A program made the position numbers and the translations under genes. A DNA stretch of 64,000 nt from Labyrinthula sp. Ha. Lineage: Eukaryota; Sar; Bigyra; Labyrinthulida; Labyrinthulaceae. This document shows positions 24,301 to 34,799 of the stretch, in pieces (position 1 is the stretch's first letter; every line of letters begins with the position of its first letter). Location of the stretch: NCBI GenBank assembly GCA_015227615.1, contig JAALGZ010000032.1, positions 248,001 through 312,000 on the forward strand, in the 5' to 3' direction. The notes below the pieces were generated by a model. It was not told the DNA's origin. It worked only from the letters and a program-made list of their open reading frames with translations, and ran no database searches.

Positions 24301-27300
24301 TTCACAATAAATAATATTTCACCCAAAAAAATTTCAAGGCTGAAGAATAAGCTAAGTATACTAAGCAACAAAAAAATGGTATTGAAATAAATAATATACC
24401 GAGTATACACTTTAGCGTACATATAACAGCTCTATAAATTTCTAACAACAACCCAAAAAAAAACACATATGTCTGATTTGAAGATTTTCACTTTGCAATA
24501 TTTATATTATATTCATTCTAAAGTAAGAAGCATTCATTGTCACCTTTAACAGGGAATTTTATGTCTTCACAATATCAAATATCTTAAACAGGTCTTCAGG
24601 GAGCTATACCCGTAAAAAAATTTTAATTATTACGGGTCGATTTTATTTGTTATGATAAGGAAAGCCATAAACTCACCTATACTATTTTCGTAGGATTAAG
24701 ACAAGAAGCTTGAATGGTTCAAAGTCGCAACAAAACAGGGCACTATCGTATTTTAATCAGTGAATGTAAAATTGTATGACAATCGGAGACAGCCGTTCTA
24801 CGGAAACCTTTAACTATATTTCTCATTCAAATATAACTCATCCACTTAAGTTTCAAATGAATCATCATTCACAGAACTAAAGGAGGAATAAAATACTGGA
24901 AGAGAGAGGTTCCTGGTACATAGTGGTACTATTATATACACGAGGGAGCATCGTTTTACTCAGTGAGAAAAGTATTTCCTAAAGAGTATTTTCCAAAAAT
25001 TGAAATACAACGCATTAGAATTCAGGAAGGCCCATGATTTGGGAATTTTATTTTTATTGACTATTATTCGATATGTAGTTTAAATAGGACACCTCCTAGC
25101 TTATCATCTATATTTATTGAGTCAATTCTATATTATTATTACTCTCATAGTATCTTTGAAATATTATATATATGAGCATTCAGGAACAAAGATATCAATA
25201 TAATGTAGACCCCTAGGAATTCCAATGCAATAGATAGTTTAGGAATGCTATAGATATATGTAATGTTTTGTCTCTTTCTGTTACTTGTTTTGGTTACCCA
25301 TTAACATTTTAAAGACTACGGTCAGATAAATGGAACTGGAGAAGAGGATTTGAGGTGGTACAACACAATATGAGGGCTATTACTGAGTGAATATACCGGC
25401 TAGGCAAGAATATGAAATGTTAATGTCTTGGGTAGGTATTCGGTTTCAGACCAAAGAATCTTAGTCGTAAACTAGAGATTTAGAATGATAGTTCCCTAGA
25501 TACTAAGAATATATACCAGAATAAAAAAAATCTGCTAGAATACTAAAAACAAGTATATATTTCGACATCAAGGCGTTTTATTTTTATTGAAATAAAATCT
25601 AACAGAACAACTATTATTGTTAAATTTGTTATCAAAACAGCTCAACATGTTTGTCGTTCTGTATCTTTAGCATTAATCATATTAGGTTACTGTCATTTAC
25701 CTTGAGTTAGATTCCTGACCCTCAAATCCGCGACATTCATTTTGCGCAGTCATTAATCATACAGTTAGGACGTATATCAAGCTAGCTCAGCCTCATGAGT
25801 TCCCATAAGGTCAAAACTTGAATAGCCAACCAAAGTGTCATAGAATTCGAGATTGTATTAACTGAGATGTGTCAAAAAGCTCGTCCAAAGGGCACCAATA
25901 ATAATCATAGATAACAATTTTTTATGTGCTATGTATCAAATGAAGACAATTAATTAGTTACGCAGACTATTTTCGTACAGGATGAGTGGAGTCAAGCTAC
26001 CATGTTTGTTATTCTATTACAGAGCTTGTTCTTACTAGACTCAATATATTGTTTTGAGTCTTGGGGTTAATGCGCAATTATTTCAGTGGAGTTTATTATT
26101 CAAAATTTTTATTTTTATTGTATAACTAAAAAGTTATAGTACATTTAGCTTAATATATGAACTTGTTCAATTTTAATAGGTTTCATCCCCTTAGGAATAC
26201 TTGTTCTTATATTTATGTTGCTAATTTCCATTTTGATTCTAATATTCTACCTAGAAAAAAAATCTGAATGTAAATCTTGGTCGATTGTTGAAATTGGAAG
26301 TTAGTTGAACATGTATAAGTAGTTAGAACCAGTCCTAATTTAGGTGGATGATATATCAATAAATTTACTTTAGAAATTTATATAAACCCGACTTGCTGTC
26401 ATAAACAAAACTGGTATTCCGTTCATTTTAAAGTCCCTCCAACTGCACAGATTTTCCGATAGGACGTGGTTATATATGAAAACTTGATAAATAAATTGTT
26501 ATAAATTAGACTAAACTTCCTAGCTCAAGAGAAATTGATATGATTTTTATTTTTTGTATAAGTTTTTTTATATTAGTGGAAGTGTGACCATTAAGCAGAG
26601 AATAAACATAATTCCTCCTCTAGCCACTCTTCATTTGAAGAGTTAACAATAAATAATATTGATAATTGTTACTAACCCAACTCAAAACCTATTAGTAAGA
26701 GATTTGTTATTAATTCCTACTCAAATTAACGAGGGAAGGCAATGTCATGGTAGTATATCAGAGAAAATAGGAGAAAAGGTTCCTTTTTTAAAAATTGTCC
26801 TTAGTTTAGCCTTATTTTCAGCTATTAGTTGAAAACTTGAAAAAATACCTTGGTTGTTGATACTCTAAGTTTTGCTCTCACAAAGGATATGTATCTAATA
26901 TAAACACACCTTAGTTTTAATAAGAGTTTTTAATCACTAGGTGAGATCGTGCCTTGGGTTCGCTATTATGCTAAATGTTAGGAATTAGCATTCGTGAATT
27001 GTAATATTTTGATTATCGCAGTTTCAATTAAGAATAACTTTATGAACTATGAAATTGACGCTAAGCATGGTAAGTGGGCGATTTACTGGATTTTTTTTGA
27101 TTAAAATAGCTTTCCTATTTAAAAAATTATATTAAGCTTTGTGAAAATATATAGTAGATGTCATGATACTCGTGGCAAATGGGTTTGATTGAATAGAAGT
27201 TGATTAAATCGAAAATGAAATATAGAATAAACATGATTTGAAAGGTTCCTGCTAAGAAAATATTTTCAGATCCATCAAAACAGAATCCCTGTATCTGTTC

Positions 27301-30192
27301 TCAAGAGTTTTTTCAACAGAAAAAATATCGTTGTAAGATTCTTAAAGAGATATTTTATGACAAACATTGTCACCTGCTTTTAACTTTGATTAATTTTGCT
27401 GAAATACTATAAATATGCTTTCAAAAAAATACATACCCATCAAATTGAAATGATTGCTCCCTCAGCCTAAGCTAAATTTCATGGAATCTAGAATTTAATA
27501 TGTATTATAATTTCTTGTAGATTAGTAAGATAAAGTAGATCTCTGTCCTAACTATAATATACGATAACTGAGTTTAGAAAAACAAGAATCTGAAGGAAAC
27601 CACGTAAATTATCGCTGGTCTGATTAGAAATAAGTTTTCACAAATAATTCTTTTTCTGGTATACCAAATAGAATCTAATGTAGCTTAAATAACTGATTTT
27701 ACAATAATAAATTTCTTATTCTTGTAATATAAGAGTTTAGTCATACTTACACTTATCATTTATATACTTAAGAATTTATAATAGTATCAAATAGTATTCT
27801 TTTTTTTCTGCTTTTACAATTTGATTTTATCTAGAACATTTTCTAGCTATGAAAATTCTATCTAACTAGATATCTACGTGCTATCACTAAAATTCTTAGA
27901 TTTGGGCAGTTTAACCTGCTTTTCTCCCCTGCTATTCTCGTGCTAACATGTATTCTGGATGAAGTAACTGAAATTTGTCAAGCTACATTTCATCAATGTT
28001 TAGACCCATTGAAAGCCCATTACTGTTGAAGGTAGTTCTTAAAATATTTTCATCCTTTATGAGGTAATATAGAAATTAAAATATTTAGTTTCCTGTGTAA
28101 TAGAAGACACCACATAAACTTTTATGCTCATTGTATATTTTCTAGAAATCAATTAGCCAATTGTTTACAATACTTCTATGAACTCCTAGGTTAAGTTTCT
28201 AAATTCAGATTTATAATCATACCATACTATGAAAACTTATACCTTTTTCTCATTACGATTTGGCAGCAACTGTGCCGAGGATTTCTGAAATCCAGTAGAA
28301 TGTGCATAAGACCAATGCTATGTACTCAATTGTTGTAAGAAGCTTTGATCATTTAAGAAATACAGCCTAGTACTACCATATACAGTACTTTATAGGATAC
28401 AATCAATATTAACCATAAAAACAAAATGATTACTGTAAATGATGCAAATTTTCCTTGTTAGTTCTTATCTCGGGATGTTCCGCAATTGTAATATTGTTCT
28501 CCAGCCGATTTTCTACATTAAAAAAACTTTTAAACCATAATATTTACCAAAATATTTGATAGGAATCAGTCCTTTAAGTCCTAGGGAAAGTTAATTGCAA
28601 GGGTCCGTTTAACTGAGTTTACCGATCTTTAAATAAGCATTAATTCAAAGATAACATCATTAACACTGCCCCTATAAATGATCTGATTCTTTTCAAACCT
28701 TAACAATTTAATAAAATAATCTAGTAGATATTTTTGCCATCCTTATTCCAGATTAGTTAAGCATAACTGAGCAGAACTTTTTCAAGAAATTTGAGTGTTA
28801 AGAATTTGAACATCTGAATATACGAAATCCTACAGTTTTGCTATATTCCTATAAATTTCTTTCTAGCATTACCTCAATAATTTCAGCAAGAAAACTATGC
28901 TCTTTGCTTGAAATTTGAGGAGATTCTCATCTATTTTTAAAGAAAACTTGATATTGATGTACAATGGTGTTCTTCTCAACTTCAACTAGTGCAATACGTC
29001 ATTAACTATTCATTTTGAATATGAACAGGACTATCTAATTAAAATAATGCATGCACGAAGATTTATGAGCAAGTTCATTCGAAAATTAAAGTATTCTGCA
29101 TAAACGTCCTAACAAGATATCCTGTTTCAAAGATATCAGAAATACTTAAAAAAAAGTTCTGAATTAGTGATGCCAAATAATGAAACACTTTGAATAAACG
29201 TTATTAGCTAAGATTAGGCTCTCCGTGGGATTGTACAGAATTTTCTTTGCATAAAGTATATGAGGTTGCTTACTAACCGCAGCAATTGATATTTGGTCTT
29301 ATTTAACTTGGCTTCAAACTCAAACATTGAAAATTTTAATTTTTAAAGAGTAAAGTACATTGAACTTACATTTTAATCATATCTAAAATATAATCACAAA
29401 ATCTTTAAAACAAACAGATTAACTTTGAAGTTTTTTTTTACTTTTGGTCATAAAAATCTCTACCATATTATGCGGAATGCTACTATAAGAATACATGTTT
29501 TTAGTTTTACCCCTGCTAAATTCCTTGGAAATATATATGAATTGACACAGAATGGGTCTTTTCTAAATGAAGAAGATCTGTATTTTTAGTGTATGAAAAT
29601 CTCATATTGTAGTCGTTTTTTTTGACATATTAAAGCAAAAAAGTGGCATTCTTACTTCCACCAGATATGGTACTTAATGTTAGGTTCATTGAAGCTGTCG
29701 TGAAATATTTTAAACAAAAAAAGTTTTTCTTATACTTGTATAAAAATTTTAGTCATATGCCTCTCAGAAGTTACCTATCCAGTCACATACCATGCAATCA
29801 AAATTCATTCTTCAACTACTCAAATAAGCAAAAAGTATACAAATTATTCCTTGTTCCTGAATAAAAACATTTGTAATTTGATTGCCATAATTTTTTTGTT
29901 TAATCAAAGAGTTTTGTCAAAGTTTGTTGAAATTTTAAAAATATTGGAGCATATTATTATATATTAGTAATAACATTATAGTTTCTTTCATTAAGAAACA
30001 ATACTTGTAAACATCATCTTAATTCTTTTAGTCCTACTTTTCGTGTGTTTGTTAAATTTCCCAAAAATTAATGATTGTAATACTATTATCTAACATCGTA
30101 AAATAAAATAAATATCATCAAAATCTAACTGTACCGCGTGCTGAGATATAAGGAATACAATCGGCTTCTTCGAATATATCATTAAAAACCAG
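21341..30192. other. Second gene desert, AT-rich
   Basis: About 8.9 kb with no convincing gene. The longest frame with some protein character is on the minus strand at 23,613-23,323 (96 residues, Lys/Ser-rich). It matches nothing I know and has no supporting neighbours, so it is more likely a repeat relic than a gene. Elsewhere both strands are stop-dense, with frequent A/T runs. Confidence 0.6.
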
Positions 30193-31038
30193 GTGACTTC
30201 AAGCAAAAACAAAGTAAAAAAGACAATGTATTTGCATTCTTTGTTCGAAGAAGAACCGAACTTTTCCCTTGCACTGGACTTTGCCATAGCATACACTGCT
30301 ATAGTTGCTTTCTTCTGCACTTTCTTCTCAGCTGCGTATGGAAAGTTTTCTGCTGAGAAATTCACAAGTTTAGATATATCTGTTGACCCTAGATTAGGAT
30401 GGTTTGTTATGGAACTACCTGCACCTATTTCCTTCGTGTATACAGTGATAATCAATCCTTCACCTGAACAGCTGTCTTTTGAAAGACTATTCTTTTATTT
30501 TCTGTTTTTGAGACATTATATAAACAGAACTTTTTATTTCCCTCTAACTTTACGAGTGAGTCCAGGAAAGAAAGCAAACTTTTCTTTCTCTGTTGTGTCT
30601 ATTGGAACTTCTTTTAATACTCTACATGGTTATCTAAATGCAAAATATTTAAGTTCACCAAATCTATCACCACAACTATCAAACTTAGATATATTCTCTA
30701 AGCCATATTTTATTATCGGACTTGTATTATATGAACTTGGTTTTTGGGGTTTAATTTATCATGAAAGTGTTATTCGTAACTTAAGAAAACCTGGTGAACA
30801 AACTTATAAAATACCAAAAGGAGGTTTATTTAATTATATTTCTAATGCAACATATTTTTGTGAGATACTTGCTTGGTTTGCTTGGAGTTTGATGATATTA
30901 AATCCTGCTGGCTTCTTTATATTTTCTGTAAGTTGTGTAAATCTTATTCCAAGAGCATTTAAACAGCACAATTGGTATAAACAGAAATTTGAAGACTATC
31001 CAGAGAACAGAAAAGCTTTTGTACCTTTTCTCTTCTAA
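30193..31038 (+). CDS. Steroid 5-alpha-reductase family membrane enzyme (SRD5A/DET2-like)
   Basis: Intronless 281-residue polytopic protein of the 3-oxo-5-alpha-steroid 4-dehydrogenase family, which reduces an enone double bond of a steroid or related lipid with NADPH in the ER membrane. Family marks appear in order: AAYGKFS (48-54), MELPAP (73-78), RHYINRTFYFPL (107-118), and the cofactor-site segment IPKGGLFNYISNATYFCEI (207-225). The C-terminus RAFKQHNWYKQKFEDYP (254-270) ends KAFVPFLF, nearly the same as in animal SRD5A1/2. Six to seven hydrophobic segments are seen. Length is close to the usual 250-270; a second Met at residue 12 (30,226) may be the true start, since the first 11 residues are only Lys/Ser-rich. 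The substrate cannot be told from sequence. It lies 608 bp upstream of, and in the same direction as, the nucleoside gene. Confidence 0.9.
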   Translation: MTSSKNKVKKTMYLHSLFEEEPNFSLALDFAIAYTAIVAFFCTFFSAAYGKFSAEKFTSLDISVDPRLGWFVMELPAPISFVYTVIINPSPEQLSFERLFFYFLFLRHYINRTFYFPLTLRVSPGKKANFSFSVVSIGTSFNTLHGYLNAKYLSSPNLSPQLSNLDIFSKPYFIIGLVLYELGFWGLIYHESVIRNLRKPGEQTYKIPKGGLFNYISNATYFCEILAWFAWSLMILNPAGFFIFSVSCVNLIPRAFKQHNWYKQKFEDYPENRKAFVPFLF

Positions 31039-31646
31039 AGTTAAACCTTAACTTGGTATATTTTTATTTCCTATCAACTTACTAATTATATTGTGTACCG
31101 CCTCAATCCTTTCCAAGCAAATTGGAATATTTTCTCGGCTATTTTTGAGGAGATTGTATATAACTATTTCTTAATTCAAATAATTTTGAAAACTCTTCAA
31201 TCTTTGTTAAGAAAATGAGAAGATTCCATTTTCTGTGACTTTATTCTGGACTAAGTATGAGATAAAGGTTACCTAATAGTATTATCACACACTGCTATAT
31301 TCTAAAAACTGTACTTAAAACAGAGTTCTTTTTCCTTAAAGGTCTTTTGTGTTGTCATTGTCGACAATTTTGGTTCTAATAGTCATAGATTACTTGGTTG
31401 TCTCCTAAGGATTAAATCCCAAAGAAAATATTAGGATTATGATAGGATTCATAATATATATGCAATTAAAATAATAAAAATATATCACTACCCAAATATG
31501 TATTCTGAGAGTCTGTCTATGCTATATAATGCGTCTGTATGGAACGGATATTATTATGTTCAAAGGAATACTATCTTTGGGTGCACTTATGAATCACAAT
31601 ATGACATTACTCTAGTAATAGCAACCAAGAATAAGTATAAACGGCT
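31039..31646. other. Intergenic region
   Basis: 608 bp between two same-strand genes. It is AT-rich, without a recognisable gene or RNA. It should hold the 3' end of the reductase gene and the promoter of the next gene; no clear polyadenylation or core promoter element stands out. Confidence 0.5.
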
Positions 31647-33769
31647 ATGTTTAGTTTAGTTATCATTGCTGGTTCTAGTCTATTGGAATCGAAATACTTT
31701 TCATCATTAACTAAGAAAGTGACTCAGATAGAAAATCTTACATTACAATATCATTATGGAATTATAGGAACTACCGAAGCATATGTTATTCAAAGACATA
31801 AACCAATAAACACTGAAGAATATCATCCACCTCATAATATCCCATATAAATATATGTTTGAGCTAATAAAAACTTTCAACCCAGATTTAATCTTATCTCT
31901 TTGTTCAGTTGGTACTCTTCAACCTGAGAACGATTTCTTGAGTCCGGGTAGTTTTACTCTTTGTTCAGATTTCTTTGCTCCAAATTCGTATGTAAATTTA
32001 TCCGAAGAAGCACATATAGTACCTAATATATCAAAAAAAATACAAAATGTTATGACAGGATTTTTTTCGAAACATATGAATACTCATGTTGCAGTAGATT
32101 CAACCTACTGTCAAACAAGAGGACCGAGATTCGAAACCAAAGCTGAAATTAAATATTATAGGGAGTTTGGTGAAGTTATTGGTATGACTGGTGCTAATGA
32201 AGCCTTTTTATCAGTAGAAATAAAAACACCATTTTGTTTATTAGGTATTGTTGATAATATTGCAAATGGTCTAGAAGAGAACGAATTAACACTGGAAAAA
32301 TTTAAGAAACTTCAAAAAGACAATGTATTCAAGATAGAGAGGTTCTTTGAAAATTTTCTTTCTGTAGATTTAACTGAGTTATTTTCTGGTGTTATTAAGT
32401 CTTCACCTAAGATAAAGAAGAAATATGATCTTATTATTATGGCAAAATATATTATTACAGTTGACGAAAATAATACTATTCTAAAAAATGGTGGTATTGG
32501 GATAAGAAAAGGTATAATTACTAAAATATTTGATACTATATCAGAAAAAGAGAAAACAGAAGCAATAGAAGTAAAACAATATCCAGAGGGTATATTATTA
32601 CCAGGTTTGATAAATGCACATACTCATGCGTCTATGGTTTATTTTCGAGGTTTTGGTGATGATCTTCCTCTTAAAGAATGGTTAGAAACTAGAATATGGC
32701 CAGCAGAACAAAAGTGTATTCATGAAGAATTTGTGAGAGATAGTGTAGAGTTAGCTTGTGCCGAGATGCTTTTATCAGGAATCACTTGTTTCAATGATAT
32801 GTATTTCTTTCCTGAAATCACTGCTGCGGTATGTGAAAAGATTGGAATGAGATCTGTTATTGGTGCAATAGCTATACATTTTCCTTCTAACTACGCAAAA
32901 AATTTTGAAGAGTATTTTGAAAAAGGAGAGAACTTATTGAAGAAATATTGTAAGTCTAAGTTAATAACGTGCTGTGTTTCTCCACATAGTAACTATAGTT
33001 TGACAGAAGAAGAATTGAAAAAAGTTATTTCTCTCCAGAAAAAATATGAAACAAAACTTCATATTCACTTACATGAAACTAAAGCAGAAGTAGAAGACTT
33101 TTATAGATTAAATAGCCAAACACCTTTTCAGCAGCTAGAGAAGTTAGATGCTCTCAACGAGAACCTTATTGGTGTTCATATGACTTATTTAACTGAGAAA
33201 GAAGTGTATTCTTTTTTATTATTTATGTATAGTTTGAAGTATTAGTAAATAGTGGTGCTAGTGTTGTTCATTGCCCAACGAGTAATATGAAATTAGCTTC
33301 TGGAGTTTGTAGGGTTGAAAAAATGCTAAACAAAGGGATAAATGTAGCACTTGGTACTGATGGAGCTGCAAGCAATAACTCTCTGAATATGTTTGCTGAA
33401 ATGAAGTTATGCTCTCTTCTTCAAAAAACAACTGAAAAAAATCCACTAGCAATGAACTCTCATGCTGCTCTTAAAATGGCCACTGTAAATGGAGCAAAGG
33501 CTTTGGGGTTAGAGACAAAAGTTGGTAAACTTGAAGTTGGTTTAGAAGCAGATTGTATTGTTGTTGATAGTGGTGATATTAATATGATCCCTATGTATGA
33601 GCCTGTGTCGCACTTAATCTATGTATGCGATAAGCATAATGTTACAGATGTTTTTGTAAGAGGAATACAATTGGTGTCTAATAGAAAGTTATTAACAGTT
33701 GATATTGCAAGTATAAAAAGAAAGTGCCAATACCATATGAAGGAAGCTAAAGAAACCTTGCACGACTAA
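31647..33769 (+). CDS. Fused nucleoside phosphorylase (MTAP/MTIP-like) and MTA/SAH-type deaminase
   Basis: Two exons (31647-33203, 33233-33769) joined over a 29-nt intron give 697 residues. Residues 1-245 are a PNP/MTAP-family phosphorylase: VIIAGSSLLE start, RH pair (50-51) with PPHNIPY, GPRFET (159-164), GMTGANEAFLSVE (179-191) and base-site segment IVDNIANGL (201-209). The Asn there fits 6-oxopurine enzymes better than the Asp-x-Asp of adenine-specific MTAP. Residues about 260-697 are an amidohydrolase of the MTA/SAH deaminase group: metal ligands HTH (325, 327), HLHET (His474, Glu477), His511 and Asp562 in GTDGAAS; the C-terminus re-forms the beta-sandwich. Together the halves could deaminate methylthioadenosine to methylthioinosine, then phosphorolyse it to hypoxanthine and methylthioribose-1-phosphate. 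No targeting signal is evident. The order is reversed relative to the reaction. The exact substrates (MTA, SAH, adenosine) are inferred. Confidence 0.88.
33204..33232 (+). other. 29-nt spliceosomal intron in the phosphorylase-deaminase gene
   Basis: The frame runs open to LTEKE, then GTGTATTC...TATGTATAG, and resumes in another frame with FEVLVNSGASVVHCPTSN, a segment expected at exactly this place in the deaminase family. Removing 29 nt restores the family sequence with no gap. It is phase 0, T-rich and ends TAG, like the 29- and 30-nt introns of the Cys-rich gene. Confidence 0.9.
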
Positions 33770-34548
33770 GAAGTGTCCAACAGTTTGTATCTGTTTGTGA
33801 CTTTAGTGAGCAACACAGTGCTAAACCACGCATTACTGTAGTCAGATGTCAGTTGATACTTAACTCTACATCTTTTTCGTTTGAGATCATGAATAAGGTT
33901 TTTATTTATGCAGCTGGGAGTAGGAAAACTAAATATCCTTGCCTTTTTATTTTAGTGGTTTTTGTAAGAGCTTAAGTAATGCAGCTAAAATCTTGTTAAA
34001 CATTTATATACGAGTCAAACTTTGAGTACCTCATTATTCTCAAACTTCCTCTCTTTTCTTACGATTTATAATATAACTTGTTCATGTCCTGATTCTTCAT
34101 TTCACTTGTTAACTGTCAGCCTAGCTGCTAACAATCCCATGTAACATTACTGTTACTTAAATTAAGAAATAGGCTTCGGATTTGATATTTTGATAATTTA
34201 TCAACAAGAAAGTAGCATCTATTTTTCTTATTGATTCAGATGATTCTCAAATCATTTTGATAAATTATTGATAATCAAATAGTAATCAAAAATTAATTTG
34301 GATAAGCGGTCAAGAAAAACTATATTTCTTGTTTCCACTGTTTGGAATCCTCCTAAACACAGGGCTTATGACTAGAGCTCCTTAACGGTAGAACTGTGTT
34401 TTGCCATAACAAGCGTTTTCACCAAATCTGTACCGAGGTAGTATCATAACAGGGGTTCTACCATTATACCGCGATATAGAGTTTCGTTAAGAAACCCAAT
34501 ATGTGCACTAATTCTGATTCTTTCGCTTAGTATCGGTTGGCTTCCACG
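33770..34548. other. Intergenic region up to the LTR element
   Basis: About 780 bp after the deaminase stop. It contains an AT-rich patch around 34,220-34,300 with several near-palindromic GATAATCA/TGATTATC-like words. No gene, RNA or terminal repeat was recognised. The last four bases (34,545-34,548, CACG) are the left target duplication of the LTR element. Confidence 0.5.
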
Positions 34549-34774
34549 TGTCCTTCTCATAAGGACAGGTTACTTGTAATATATATGGGCCCTTATACCC
34601 GTCACTTGGGCGTAGGAACACTTCCCTTTATAATGCTATATTTCACACTATGATATACTTTGGGCAGTATGTTAGCCTTAACAAGGGTTGGCTATAGAAT
34701 ATATTGTCATACTCAACCGTTAATTGAAGGTATTACGAATCTGAATTCTCTAAATCGCATGCTAGGTAAGAACA
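34549..34774 (+). repeat. 5' LTR (226 bp)
   Basis: Starts TGTCCTTCTCATAAGG and ends GTAAGAACA. It matches the copy at 43,284-43,507 almost base for base. The short length is typical of compact chromoviruses. No perfect match to a common tRNA primer-binding site (TGG...) follows directly. Confidence 0.95.
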
Positions 34775-34799
34775 TCTCTCGAGATACGTGCAGAGATGT
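34772..34799. promoter_or_regulatory. Hairpin across the 5' LTR / internal junction
   Basis: ACATCTCT (34,772-34,779) and AGAGATGT (34,792-34,799) form a perfect 8-bp stem with a 12-nt loop. It begins in the last three bases of the LTR and includes the first in-frame ATG of the gag region. It lies where a primer-binding site is expected and no TGG-type site is seen, so a structured or self-priming start is conceivable. Confidence 0.35.

Noticed and set aside
30090-30455. Minus-strand open frame of 121 residues
   Set aside because: Shadow of the steroid-reductase gene on the opposite strand; it has no motif of its own.
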